A stretch of 64,000 nt of DNA from positions 248,001-312,000 of the forward strand of contig JAJNNC010000003.1 of NCBI GenBank assembly GCA_021730635.1, read 5' to 3'. Positions within the stretch are counted from its first letter, which is position 1, and every line of letters starts with the position of its first letter. The translations under genes were made by a program, and so were the position numbers. Shown piece by piece: positions 1 through 8,418 of this stretch. Origin of the DNA: Catalimonadaceae bacterium JC749. GTDB taxonomy: Bacteria > Bacteroidota > Bacteroidia > Cytophagales > Cyclobacteriaceae. Under the pieces are notes generated by a model that was not told the origin of the DNA, ran no database searches, and saw nothing but the letters and a program-made list of their open reading frames with translations.

Positions 1-2420
1 AAGGAACCTTCAACCTCAAAGACATCAGTTTACAATCAGAATACACTTTGCTCAAAGCAGATGGTTTTTATTTTGATGAAGTACAGGGTGAAAAATCAGC
101 GGCACAACTCACCCTGTATGCGCTGGCCAATGTCTCTGATGTCAGCAGCGTGAATGTTAACTTGCTCTCCCATCTGGAAAAAGATAGGGTGCTGTACCTG
201 ATACAGGAAGAAGACTACAGCTTTGCGGAAGCCAAACAGCGGGCAGCGCAGGAAATACTCGCCATTTTCGGGATTGAAAAAGAAGACATCGTGCAGGCCG
301 AACTACTGGATATTTCCCAGCAAGGAGACGATAATGCGATTCTGTTGGCCATCTCTGTTACCTTGCAAGGTGATAACACTGTGGCGGAACTTTCCGAACT
401 ACTGGCTAACATCATTACCGACATCCGGGAAGATGGCGCCCTGGACAGTGAAAGTAGTCACCAAAAGCTACGCCAGCAGGCCATGCTCCTTGACTTGCCA
501 AAGATCAGAATGCATCTGGTGAAGCGCTATGAAGAACTGGGTGTCAAAGCCACTATCCCCAACTTTGAAATGTATGTGGATAGCGATGGAGATGGCATCC
601 TCAACAAAGACGAAGACGATACCCCTGATGAGTTTGCTTTCCCCACGCAAAAAGATGTAGCTATTAGCTCGGAAATCATTTCTGATGAAATCACTATTGC
701 TGGTTTGAAAGTAGGGGGTGTTTCTAATTTGAAAGTGAGCAATGCTGTTGTGGCTGTTAATGGTATAACGCTTACAGACTCTACAGCACAAGTAAAGAAT
801 GGAGATAAGATAAAGCTGCTCGTCACTTCCAGCAGCCATTATGCTGATACCGTGGTGGCCAGTCTGATAGTGGGTTACCTAAGCAGCTATTTTACGGTGG
901 TTACTGATGATTACAAACCTGATGCCTTCAGTTTTACCGCACAAAAAGACGTAGCGGTGGATTCTACTTATACTTCCAATACTATCACTATCAGTGGATT
1001 ACCGCATCCTACACCAGCTTCTGTTGACAAGGGAATCCTGATCAAAAATGGCGTTGAAATACAAGCTGATACCACTTTAGTAAAGAATGGTGATCAATTG
1101 GCTGTCCACTTACAGTCTAGTGATCAGTATTTTACTACTATCTCGTCAAAGTTAGATATCAATGGAGTAATAGCTTCTTTTGATCTCATTACAGATGATT
1201 ACAAACCCGATGATTTCAGCTTTACTCCAATAGAAAATGCTAAACGGGATTCAATTTATACTTCCAATACTATTACTCTTTCCGAACTACCTCATCCTAC
1301 ACCTATCAACATTGATGAAGGAACTTTAATCATTAATGGAAAAGAAGTACTTGGTACAGAAGCGACCGTAAAGAATGGTGATCAAGTAGTTGTGAGGCTT
1401 ATTGCCAGTACAGAATATGAAACAAAGGTAAATAGCTTTATTAACATTGGTGCTTCCCGCCATGAATTTAGCATTATTACTGTTCTTAATCCTTGGCAAA
1501 GGAAAGCTGATCTTGCTTTATCCAATACAAGACGAGGCTTCTCTATTGATGACAACATTTATATTACTGATGATAGCATGCGTATTTATCAATACGTAGC
1601 TGACAAAGATCAATGGAGATACAAGACTAAATTTCCTGGTAAACATAGATCTGATTTTGTTACATTTTCTATAGGTAGTAAAGCATATATTGGTTCAGGC
1701 AACAATAATGAATTTACTTCAGGTGCTGAAACTGGAAAGTCATTCTATGAAAACAGGCCGGAAAGAGACTTTTGGGAGTATAATCCTTCAACAAATCAAT
1801 GGACGCAAAAGGCGGATTTCCCCGGGGAGAATATTGCCTCCGCAACAAGTTTTACCATTAATAACAAAGGATATGTAACTGTCGGGTATTATGACGACCC
1901 TAACTATGATTATGAAAATAACTATTATGAGGATCATATTTATTCAAGGCAATTATGGGAATATGACCCCTTGACTGATCAATGGTTAAGGAAAGCTGAT
2001 TTTCCTGGAGGGACTCGTCGTGGTGCTGCCAGTATTGGATTTGATAGAAAAGGATACTTAGGTGGAGGAAATAAAGGAATGGAAGGAAATCCTGTATATG
2101 GCTTTTGGACCTATGATCCTGTTGCTGATAGCTGGACTGAAAAAGCTAATTTTACTGAACAACTGCCACTTGATTATTGGGGTTTTGGTAACTGCAGTTT
2201 CTTCTCTGTCAACGGTTCATTGTATTTTATGGCAACCTATAGTAGAATTTTTCTTAAAGAATACGATGCTATTCATAGCCTTTGGAAAGATGTAGAGTTG
2301 CCCAATGATTCATGGTATGGCATACGAGGAGTAATCAGTGGAAAACAAAAGGCATATTTCTATCCAGGTCTATATGAAGGGCCAGTTGAATCCTGGGAAT
2401 TTACTCCTCCCATGGAGTAG
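1..2420 (+). CDS. Kelch-repeat surface protein, 5' end outside window
   Basis: The frame is open from the first bases of the window, so the true start lies upstream; the first in-window start (TTG at 48) is not convincing. The visible part has an N-terminal alpha-rich region, then a calcium-binding-like DSDGDGILNKDED stretch typical of thrombospondin type 3 or EF-hand repeats. Three tandem domains of about 96 residues follow, and the C-terminal third is a kelch beta-propeller with repeated WEYNP/WTYDP and W..KADFPG motifs. The family is usually exported, anchored at the cell surface and used for binding. Substrate and partner are unknown. No catalytic motif is visible. Confidence 0.75.
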   Translation, partial: GTFNLKDISLQSEYTLLKADGFYFDEVQGEKSAAQLTLYALANVSDVSSVNVNLLSHLEKDRVLYLIQEEDYSFAEAKQRAAQEILAIFGIEKEDIVQAELLDISQQGDDNAILLAISVTLQGDNTVAELSELLANIITDIREDGALDSESSHQKLRQQAMLLDLPKIRMHLVKRYEELGVKATIPNFEMYVDSDGDGILNKDEDDTPDEFAFPTQKDVAISSEIISDEITIAGLKVGGVSNLKVSNAVVAVNGITLTDSTAQVKNGDKIKLLVTSSSHYADTVVASLIVGYLSSYFTVVTDDYKPDAFSFTAQKDVAVDSTYTSNTITISGLPHPTPASVDKGILIKNGVEIQADTTLVKNGDQLAVHLQSSDQYFTTISSKLDINGVIASFDLITDDYKPDDFSFTPIENAKRDSIYTSNTITLSELPHPTPINIDEGTLIINGKEVLGTEATVKNGDQVVVRLIASTEYETKVNSFINIGASRHEFSIITVLNPWQRKADLALSNTRRGFSIDDNIYITDDSMRIYQYVADKDQWRYKTKFPGKHRSDFVTFSIGSKAYIGSGNNNEFTSGAETGKSFYENRPERDFWEYNPSTNQWTQKADFPGENIASATSFTINNKGYVTVGYYDDPNYDYENNYYEDHIYSRQLWEYDPLTDQWLRKADFPGGTRRGAASIGFDRKGYLGGGNKGMEGNPVYGFWTYDPVADSWTEKANFTEQLPLDYWGFGNCSFFSVNGSLYFMATYSRIFLKEYDAIHSLWKDVELPNDSWYGIRGVISGKQKAYFYPGLYEGPVESWEFTPPME
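615..1480 (+). repeat. Three tandem ~290-bp coding repeats
   Basis: Three consecutive units of about 290 bp (roughly 615-902, 903-1193, 1194-1480) encode similar domains. Each begins DDxxPDxFxF, has an SNTITxxxLP or related strand, a VKNGD turn and ends in a F..(I/V)T strand. Units 2 and 3 are closest to each other, sharing TYTSNTIT-like and LPHPTP segments, which suggests recent duplication. They probably form beta-sandwich spacers between the calcium-binding stretch and the propeller. Confidence 0.7.
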
Positions 2421-2441
2421 ATTTACATAGTCCAATTCTTT

Positions 2442-2484
2442 TGAAATAAATCCGCAGCGGCACTCCCTCGTAGTTGAAATGCTG
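2442..2484 (-). repeat. 43-bp copy of the der 3' end
   Basis: These 43 bases are identical to 3290-3332, which encodes the C-terminal residues of der. This copy lies outside any gene, just after the kelch gene, and both copies have the same orientation. The 805 bases between them hold the toxin-antitoxin pair. A gene end regenerated by insertion and the old end left on the far side is what an integration or recombination event would produce. Confidence 0.85.
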
Positions 2485-2522
2485 AAAGTATTTGAATGAA
2501 GCCTGGCTCTCTCCGGGCTTTG

Positions 2523-2902
2523 TTACTTTATCTGGAAAGGATATAGCACAGTGAGATACTCAATTTTGTGAAAGTCCTTTACATTTCTGGTCACTAAGTA
2601 GCATCGACAGCCATCGCTGAGGCAGCAATAATAGCATCAGGCAGTTTCATTTTATGTGTTATCCGTAAAGCAATGGTTTTGTTAGCAACTTCATCCGTAA
2701 GACTTATGATAGAGGCAGTATTAACAAAATCAATGATTTCCTGCGGTACCATCGAAAATCCAAGCAATTCTATTTTGTTGATCACAGAGATATAAGGCTC
2801 ACTGTCAATAACATCAGCCACAAAAGCTTTTCCTTTGCCTTCTAGCCGATTGAGGGAAAAGTCAATGATGACATTAGTATCTATTAAATATCTCTGTCCC
2901 AT
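2523..2902 (-). pseudogene. VapC-like PIN-domain toxin, frameshifted
   Basis: The protein begins MGQRYLIDTNVIIDF, the PIN-domain start with the first catalytic Asp. It continues with the conserved Glu (INKIELLGF) and the LPDAIIAA Asp, then stops at 2594 after 102 residues. Moving one frame, the sequence at once continues LVTRNVKDFHKIEYL and ends at 2523. That is the usual PIN C-terminus with the last acidic residue. One missing base near 2595-2600 therefore breaks a gene that would encode about 126 residues, the normal VapC length. PIN toxins are RNases neutralised by a paired antitoxin. The truncated form lacks the final strand and acidic residue and is probably inactive, unless the lesion is a sequencing error. 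Confidence 0.8.
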
Positions 2903-3099
2903 TCACTACGCATTTGTTCCAGTTCTTTCATCATCCTGTCAGCTTGCTCTTGAGAAATGCTACCTACCAACCGGTCAGAAAGTTTTTTCCCTGAAGTTGT
3001 TTCGTTATTCCTGATAATACGAATAAGATTCAAAGCTTCAAGCTCCTCAATGAGTTTCAAAGCTTTATCGTTGTTGATTTCTATGGTAATCGTCTGCAT
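2884..3099 (-). CDS. VapB-like antitoxin
   Basis: This 71-residue protein begins with an MQTITIEI beta strand, then an amphipathic helix rich in Glu and Leu, and ends in a charged helix, the layout of small antitoxins that bind DNA as dimers and mask PIN toxins through their tail. It overlaps the toxin start by 19 nt, so the two are translationally coupled, antitoxin first. With the toxin frameshifted, the antitoxin may survive as an orphan repressor. Assignment rests mainly on the position next to the PIN gene. Confidence 0.7.
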   Translation of the reverse strand: MQTITIEINNDKALKLIEELEALNLIRIIRNNETTSGKKLSDRLVGSISQEQADRMMKELEQMRSEWDRDI

Positions 3100-3278
3100 A
3101 CAAATTTTGCGAAATACTAAATCAAAGCAGTCATTATTTAAAGTAACCCTAAAAACTTGGCTTTGACAACGTATAGTACTTATAAAACGCTTCTTCCGAC
3201 TGAATAGTTAGCTACCTTTCAGTGCCAATAATGTCTGATACTTTGTTAGAAACTTAAAAAAAGAAACTTGAAAACAGG

Positions 3279-4586
3279 TTACTTCTTCCTGAAATAAATC
3301 CGCAGCGGCACTCCCTCGTAGTTGAAATGCTGCCGGAGTTTATTTTCTATATAGCGGCGGTAAGGGGGTTTAACATATTGCGGTGAGTTACAGAAAAAGG
3401 CAAAAGCCGGGGTGGCCGTTGGCAACTGGGTCACATACTTGATCTTGATATACTTACCCTTCACGGCGGGAGGTGGATAGTTTTCTATTTCCTTCAACAT
3501 GACCTCATTCAGTTGAGAAGTACTGACCCGTCGCTTACGGTTCTCATAAATTTCTGCCGCTTTTTCCACCGCCTGAAAAACCCGCTGCTTCTTCACCATG
3601 GACGTAAAAATAATGGGAATGAAGTTATACTCTCCCAGGCGTTCCAACACATTGTTTTTATACTGATTGGCGGTATGGGTGTCCTTTTCTAAAAGGTCCC
3701 ATTTGTTGACCAGGATCAGAATACCTTTTTTGTATTTGTCGGCCAGATGAATGATATTCATATCCTGGGCTTCCAGTCCCCGCTCGGCATCCAGCATCAC
3801 AATACACACATCGCTATCCTGCAGAGCCTGTACGCTGCGCAGCGTAGAATAAAACTCTATATTATCCGATACTTTTGATTTCTTGCGCAACCCGGCTGTG
3901 TCGACGAGAATAAACTCCTGTCCGTACATTTTGTAATGAGAATGCAGGGCATCACGGGTGGTGCCGGCAATTTCCGTGACAATACTCCGCTCTTCTCCCA
4001 GCAACACATTGAGGAAAGAAGATTTGCCTACGTTGGGTCGCCCCAGAATGGCCAGACGGGGAATACCGGATTCCGGATCTTCCGCATCATCGGTTTCAAA
4101 GTGAGTAACAACCTGGTCGAGCAATTCTCCGGTACCGGTGCCGTTTACTGAGGAAACAGGAAATACCTCTCCCAATCCCAGCCCATAGAATTCAGACGCC
4201 AAATAGCTACGCTCCGTATTATCAGCCTTGTTGGCGATCACATACACGGGTTTTTTTGTACCCCGCAGAATGCGGGCAAAATTCTCATCCAGGTCTGTAA
4301 TCCCGGTCAGGCAGTCTACCATAAACAGAATGACAGTCGCTTCATTGATAGCCAGTTCCACCTGGTTACGGATCGCTTCCTCAAAGATATCATCAGAGTT
4401 GGCCACATAGCCTCCCGTATCAATCACGGTAAAATGCTTACCGATCCATTCGGCGTAGCCGTAATGGCGGTCGCGGGTAACGCCACTGACGTCATCCATG
4501 ATGGCCTGTCGTTTTTCTACCATCCGGTTAAAAAACGTAGATTTACCTACGTTGGGTCTTCCAACAATCGCTACAATATTTGCCAA
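3279..4586 (-). CDS. der: GTPase Der (EngA), ribosome assembly
   Basis: This 435-residue protein has two tandem GTPase domains and a C-terminal KH-like domain, the layout unique to Der. Domain 1 has GRPNVGKST (residues 9-17), DTGG and NKAD; domain 2 has GRPNVGKSS, DTAG and NKWD. Der binds the 50S subunit and is needed for its maturation. Length matches the family. It lies 84 nt downstream of era on the same strand, so the two ribosome GTPases are likely co-transcribed. Its 3' end is duplicated at 2442-2484. Confidence 0.98.
   Translation of the reverse strand: MANIVAIVGRPNVGKSTFFNRMVEKRQAIMDDVSGVTRDRHYGYAEWIGKHFTVIDTGGYVANSDDIFEEAIRNQVELAINEATVILFMVDCLTGITDLDENFARILRGTKKPVYVIANKADNTERSYLASEFYGLGLGEVFPVSSVNGTGTGELLDQVVTHFETDDAEDPESGIPRLAILGRPNVGKSSFLNVLLGEERSIVTEIAGTTRDALHSHYKMYGQEFILVDTAGLRKKSKVSDNIEFYSTLRSVQALQDSDVCIVMLDAERGLEAQDMNIIHLADKYKKGILILVNKWDLLEKDTHTANQYKNNVLERLGEYNFIPIIFTSMVKKQRVFQAVEKAAEIYENRKRRVSTSQLNEVMLKEIENYPPPAVKGKYIKIKYVTQLPTATPAFAFFCNSPQYVKPPYRRYIENKLRQHFNYEGVPLRIYFRKK
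3290..3332 (-). repeat. 43-bp repeat inside der 3' end
   Basis: This is the der partner of the copy at 2442-2484, identical over 43 bases in the same orientation. It encodes the last part of the KH-like domain of Der, so this copy is the functional one. Confidence 0.85.
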
Positions 4587-4670
4587 TGTCTATCGTGTTT
4601 TTTGTGTGCTGACAGCCTGCTGTCAAAAGATCCATAGGCTCAGCTTGGTGAAGCCATGGATATGTTCTGT

Positions 4671-5552
4671 TTAATAGCCAAAATGACCCAGCTGTTTTTG
4701 TTTTTTCCGCCAGTTGGGAGAAACTTTAACAAACTGTTCCAAATACACCTGTTTGCCAAAAAATGTTTCCAGATCAGCCCGTGCAGCAATCCCTACTTTT
4801 TTCAAGGATTCGCCCCCTTTTCCAATCAGGATACCCTTCTGACTTTGTCGTTCCACATAAATTTCACTTCGTATCCGGATAATATCCTCTTCTTCTTTGA
4901 ACTCCGTAATAACGACTTCACAGCTATAGGGCACTTCTTTTTTATACTGAAGGAATATCTTTTCCCGGATCATTTCAGCAGCAAAGAAACGCTCCGGCTT
5001 ATCAGTTAGTTCATCTTTGGGAAAATAAGCAGGATGTTCGGGCAGGTGCCGCAAGATAGCTTCCAATACCGCTCCCATGTTCAATCCTTCCAATGCTGAC
5101 ACAGGAATGGCTTCAACCGGGGCGATCTGTTCTTTCCAATAGTTCAATTTATCTTCTGCCTGCGTTCCTTTCGCCAGATCAATTTTATTTAGCACCAATA
5201 TCACTGGCACTTCTGCATTTTTGAGCTGCTGAATTTGTGTTTCCTCTTCTGATTTTTCGAACAGGTCTGTCACAAATAAGATCACATCAGCATCCTCCAG
5301 GGCCTGATTGACAAACCGCATCATAGAGGAATGCAGTTCATACTGAGGTTTCAGGATACCGGGGGTATCGGAATAGACAATCTGGAAATGTTCTCCACTC
5401 AGAATGCCCAGAATACGATGGCGGGTGGTCTGTGCTTTAGAGGTAATAATAGACAAGCGCTCTCCAACCAGCACGTTCATCAAGGTTGACTTGCCTACAT
5501 TGGGTTTCCCTACTATACTGACAAAACCGGCTTTGTGGACGTCAGGCATCAT
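4671..5552 (-). CDS. era: GTPase Era
   Basis: This 293-residue protein has an N-terminal GTPase domain with GKPNVGKST, DTPG and NKID, and a C-terminal KH domain with GKGGESLKK, which in Era binds the 3' end of 16S rRNA during 30S maturation. Size and domain order are those of Era. It starts MMPDVHKAG; either Met could initiate. It is first in a probable era-der operon and is divergent from the initiator tRNA gene. Confidence 0.98.
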   Translation of the reverse strand: MMPDVHKAGFVSIVGKPNVGKSTLMNVLVGERLSIITSKAQTTRHRILGILSGEHFQIVYSDTPGILKPQYELHSSMMRFVNQALEDADVILFVTDLFEKSEEETQIQQLKNAEVPVILVLNKIDLAKGTQAEDKLNYWKEQIAPVEAIPVSALEGLNMGAVLEAILRHLPEHPAYFPKDELTDKPERFFAAEMIREKIFLQYKKEVPYSCEVVITEFKEEEDIIRIRSEIYVERQSQKGILIGKGGESLKKVGIAARADLETFFGKQVYLEQFVKVSPNWRKKQKQLGHFGY

Positions 5553-5580
5553 TTATTTTTAAATATTTATGCAAAGATAC

Positions 5581-5611
5581 TTGATTCAACTATATTTTTA
5601 CCCTACTTTTG
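5581..5611 (+). promoter_or_regulatory. Bacteroidota-type promoter of the tRNA gene
   Basis: A TTG at 5581-5583 and TACTTTTG at 5604-5611 are separated by 20 bases. This fits the Bacteroidota housekeeping promoter (TTG around -33, TAnnTTTG around -7). Transcription would begin near 5617, about 30 bases before the tRNA. Confidence 0.55.
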
Positions 5612-5648
5612 TATCTCATTTCGCCAACAGTCGTATAAAAAGATATAT

Positions 5649-5721
5649 CGCGGGGTGGAGCAGTTGGTAGCTCGTCGGGCTCATAACCCGAAGGCCGTAG
5701 GTTCGAGTCCTACCCCCGCTA
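5649..5721 (+). tRNA. Initiator tRNA-fMet (anticodon CAT)
   Basis: A full cloverleaf can be drawn over 73 bases, with anticodon CAT at 5682-5684. It has a GAGC/GCTC D stem, a TCGGG/CCCGA anticodon stem and a GTAGG/CCTAC T stem. The unpaired first acceptor position (C1 opposite T72) and three G-C pairs next to the anticodon loop are marks of the initiator rather than elongator tRNA-Met. CCA is not encoded. The 3' part is duplicated at 16286, marking it as the attachment site of an integrated element. Confidence 0.95.
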
Positions 5722-5776
5722 CTATTTGATCCCATAACTCTCTGATTCAAAGAAGGTTATGGGATTTTTCTTTTTC
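5705..5776 (+). repeat. attL-side direct repeat
   Basis: These 72 bases include the last 17 bases of the tRNA, the spacer and the terminator. They match 16286-16357 with four differences, all in the non-tRNA part, so the first 20 bases (5705-5724) are identical. Strand exchange probably takes place in that identical block. Confidence 0.88.
5729..5775 (+). terminator. Rho-independent terminator after tRNA-fMet
   Basis: A 10-bp stem, ATCCCATAAC at 5729-5738 pairing with GTTATGGGAT at 5756-5765, is followed by a T-rich run. It ends the tRNA transcript and lies inside the 72-bp attachment repeat, so integration keeps it next to the tRNA. Confidence 0.85.
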
Positions 5777-5777
5777 C

Positions 5778-5802
5778 AGGGGACACTATAGGGGACACTT
5801 TT
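5778..5802 (+). repeat. Subterminal repeat, left copy
   Basis: A 25-base sequence made of two GGGGACACT units at a 12-base period sits just inside the left boundary. An identical copy in the same orientation is at 16152-16176, between the integrase start and the right boundary. Paired tandem sites near both ends suggest arm-type binding sites for integrase or excisionase. Confidence 0.65.
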
Positions 5803-5944
5803 AATTATTTAATCCTAGGAATAAAATATATTGGGATGAATAACCTAATAATGTTGATCCTTTTTTAATAAATTTAAACTTCTTTAACAGAAGAAGCTGA
5901 AAGTTGAGCTTGACACATTGTCGATGCAATGTTATTGTAGACCT

Positions 5945-6616
5945 CTATATAAACTCTTCAAAGTCGGGTCGGAGATATTCACTCTTCCTAATTATCCACC
6001 TCTTGAATGCTGTGAAATTTGATGTAGGTCTTAATTGTTGAATTATCTTTCGCTTGAATTCAATTTTCTCTTCTTGATTGTAATCATCGTTTACATATTC
6101 AAAAAGCAGGTCTTGAAATTTTCTAATTTCTGACAATAGTTTATTTCGAATATTTGCAGACTCTATTTTTTTCAAAGTAGTAGTTCCATTATAAATTTCA
6201 TTTAATAGTCTTACTGTATTGTTGACTTTATTGTTGTTTTCTAGAGCAATTATCCTAGCTTTTTCACCCGGAAATGGGTCTATTTCATATTTAATTTTTA
6301 TATCTACGCCATCTGTTTCAATGGTACAGTTAAGTATTTCATCGAATACAGCCCTAGCTAGTTTATTATTGTTACAATGACTACAGCAATAAAATAAATT
6401 TTCCCATGCAAACATTAAATCTTTGTTTCCTTTATGGGGGACAAAATGCTCAATATTGATAGAATGTGGCTCTCTATCTTCACATATATAACATTTGTTG
6501 TAAAAATCATTTCTCAAAGCTTCTAAAACACCCTCGCAATTATATGTACCATTGGCCTTTTGTTTTTCTATTTCTAAACAAGGAGGGGTATTTTCGGATT
6601 TGGGTAAAAAAATCAT
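5945..6616 (-). CDS. ptuB: HNH nuclease, PtuB-like (Septu defence)
   Basis: This 223-residue protein carries an HNH domain: Cys42-x2-Cys45, IEHFVPH with His57 and His61, then Asn73 and Cys78-x2-Cys81. The four cysteines hold a zinc and the His/Asn residues form the nuclease site. An HNH protein directly after an SMC-like ATPase is the arrangement of Septu (PtuA-PtuB), which protects against phage. The start overlaps the ATPase stop by 4 nt (ATGA), so translation is coupled. The same two-gene pair also occurs with some retrons, but no reverse transcriptase is present here. Confidence 0.8.
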   Translation of the reverse strand: MIFLPKSENTPPCLEIEKQKANGTYNCEGVLEALRNDFYNKCYICEDREPHSINIEHFVPHKGNKDLMFAWENLFYCCSHCNNNKLARAVFDEILNCTIETDGVDIKIKYEIDPFPGEKARIIALENNNKVNNTVRLLNEIYNGTTTLKKIESANIRNKLLSEIRKFQDLLFEYVNDDYNQEEKIEFKRKIIQQLRPTSNFTAFKRWIIRKSEYLRPDFEEFI

Positions 6617-7863
6617 TTTTTCTTACGTTTGTTTAGCTCTTTTAATTTTATCTGTTGAATTTTTACAGCTAATTCATCTGATATGAATTTTGGTATTTCA
6701 TTAATATATTTCTTCAGATCGAGAAGCCTGTCTTTCTCTGATTCCTTCAAGTTATTGTTTCTATCCAATAATTCTTCATACTCTTTAATGTAATCTTGGA
6801 GAATTAAAGAGTATTTATCTGAGTTAAAATAACTTTCTATTAACGTATCATATGAGTAACCAGATAAATTATTTGTGACAATCTTCTTTTCAAGATCGCA
6901 TATAACAGAATTTTCAATAGAACTTAAAACGAAAGGTGAATGCGTAGTGACTATAAACTGGATTTTTGGAAAGAACGAAGTTAAAAATGGTAGAATTCTT
7001 TTTTGGAGTTCTATATGTAAATGAGTTTCTAGTTCATCAATCAAAACTACTCCTTGTACATCATAGTTTTTAGCTCGATGTACTTCCATTCTCATTATAA
7101 GTTCTGTAATTATACTAAGAATTGCAGAGTACCCTGCAGCAAGTTGGTTTAAATTGTAAGGTTCTTTGCCATCTTCAAATAAATAAAAATTGTATAACTT
7201 TCGGTCAAATTTTAATTTAATACTGGAAGAATCGAATAATTTATAAATATTTTCTTCAAACAACCTAAACCATTCATCAATCTTTTCTACAGTTTCTAAA
7301 TCATTATCATCTTTGGCAAAAGAACGATCAGCTTTTAAATTTACCATATGTTGTATAAATTCAGTTCTAGCTGATTCGTCCAATTTATAAACTGGTTTTA
7401 TATCTATTAAATTTATACCAGAAGGTACCTTTAGATTAGTGTTTCTTTTTGCTTCAAAAAAAGCAATAATGAAATCTCCCCTTTGAAAATAGGAGGAAAC
7501 CAATTTTGGCTTATTAAATTGTATTATTGTTCCTCCAAACTCATCTATCCAGAATTGATAATTTTTGATTTGTGAATCAATGCGATCAATTTGCTCCTCA
7601 GTACTATTGGAATCTTTAAGAAGTTTTTCTTTTCGGATTTTAAGCGCTTGTAAACGTTTTACATTAGGCTCGTATGATTCTATACTATCATTGCTGGTCT
7701 GATTTAAAAACTTTTTCAGTTCGATAAGAAGTGATGTCTTACCGCTGCCATTTTTACCAGTAATTATTAAATTTTTTTTGGTATCTAAATCAAGAGGTAT
7801 TTCAAAATTCACTAGGTTTCTAGCTTTATTGACCTTTATTTGTTGTATAAATACATCTTCCAT
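6613..7863 (-). CDS. ptuA: AAA/ABC-type ATPase, PtuA-like (Septu defence)
   Basis: This 416-residue protein has Walker A GKNGSGKT (residues 36-43), a signature-like LNQLAAGYSA (238-247), Walker B VVLIDELE (272-279) and a TTHSP switch His (308). These mark an SMC/RecF-like ATPase of the type found in overcoming-lysogenisation-defect and PtuA proteins. The 60-200 region is variable and partly coiled coil. It precedes ptuB with a 4-nt overlap. In Septu the ATPase forms a complex with the HNH nuclease and controls it. The specific trigger cannot be read from sequence. Confidence 0.82.
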   Translation of the reverse strand: MEDVFIQQIKVNKARNLVNFEIPLDLDTKKNLIITGKNGSGKTSLLIELKKFLNQTSNDSIESYEPNVKRLQALKIRKEKLLKDSNSTEEQIDRIDSQIKNYQFWIDEFGGTIIQFNKPKLVSSYFQRGDFIIAFFEAKRNTNLKVPSGINLIDIKPVYKLDESARTEFIQHMVNLKADRSFAKDDNDLETVEKIDEWFRLFEENIYKLFDSSSIKLKFDRKLYNFYLFEDGKEPYNLNQLAAGYSAILSIITELIMRMEVHRAKNYDVQGVVLIDELETHLHIELQKRILPFLTSFFPKIQFIVTTHSPFVLSSIENSVICDLEKKIVTNNLSGYSYDTLIESYFNSDKYSLILQDYIKEYEELLDRNNNLKESEKDRLLDLKKYINEIPKFISDELAVKIQQIKLKELNKRKKK

Positions 7864-7988
7864 AATATCTGTAATGGCTGGCTATAATGATGAATTGATG
7901 TTGGATTATTGAGCGATTTAATACAATTAAATTGAATATAGCTGAAAACTCTAAAACATTCGCTATTTCCGCACATATTGGTTGTCGT

Positions 7989-8212
7989 CTTCCCCTAAGC
8001 CGCACCCGTTTTATAGTAGAGAGTTGAATTTTGCTCCAACTCATCCGGTGTTTTATATTTGATGGAACTATGGGGGCGAATATAGTTGTAAACATGCCAC
8101 CATTCCTGAATTCGCTGGTTCAGATGTTCTAAATTCTCAAACCATTCCAGGTTCAAGTAAAGGCTCAATTTGCTTAACTCTCTACCATTAAATGGTTGCT
8201 TCTAAGGGGAAG
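7989..8212 (-). mobile_element. Internally deleted IS3-family remnant
   Basis: Read on the minus strand, the segment from about 8196 to the TAG at 7995-7997 encodes FNGRELSKLSL, then EWWHVYNYIRPHSSIKYKTPDE, the C-terminal end of an IS3-family OrfB transposase. The DDE residues are gone. Near-perfect 11-bp inverted repeats (7989-7999 and 8202-8212, one mismatch) flank it. The left-end repeat thus sits right against the 3' part of the transposase, as after an internal deletion. It could still be moved in trans by a full-length relative. Confidence 0.72.
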
Positions 8213-8418
8213 TGGATAGTTTCACTAACAATTTTTAGAAGTCTATACATTCTGTATCAAATTATTAAACTTCAGTTAAAGGGATAAGACATCAGTAATA
8301 CTTATGAAAAGATGTGTTACCATTTGAGTATAATTTCATATGTACATATCAATTATTGAAGACTTTATTTTGTTTAGAGGATATCAATGTTGGCTAGTTA
8401 ATAATAAGAATTTCGTCC

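Noticed and set aside
5535-5729. 64-codon frame across era start and the tRNA
   Set aside because: It runs through the tRNA gene and has no protein-like features.
7826-8095. 89-codon minus-strand reading frame overlapping ptuA start
   Set aside because: It reads the IS3 remnant in the wrong frame; the proper frame gives the transposase C-terminus ending at 7995.
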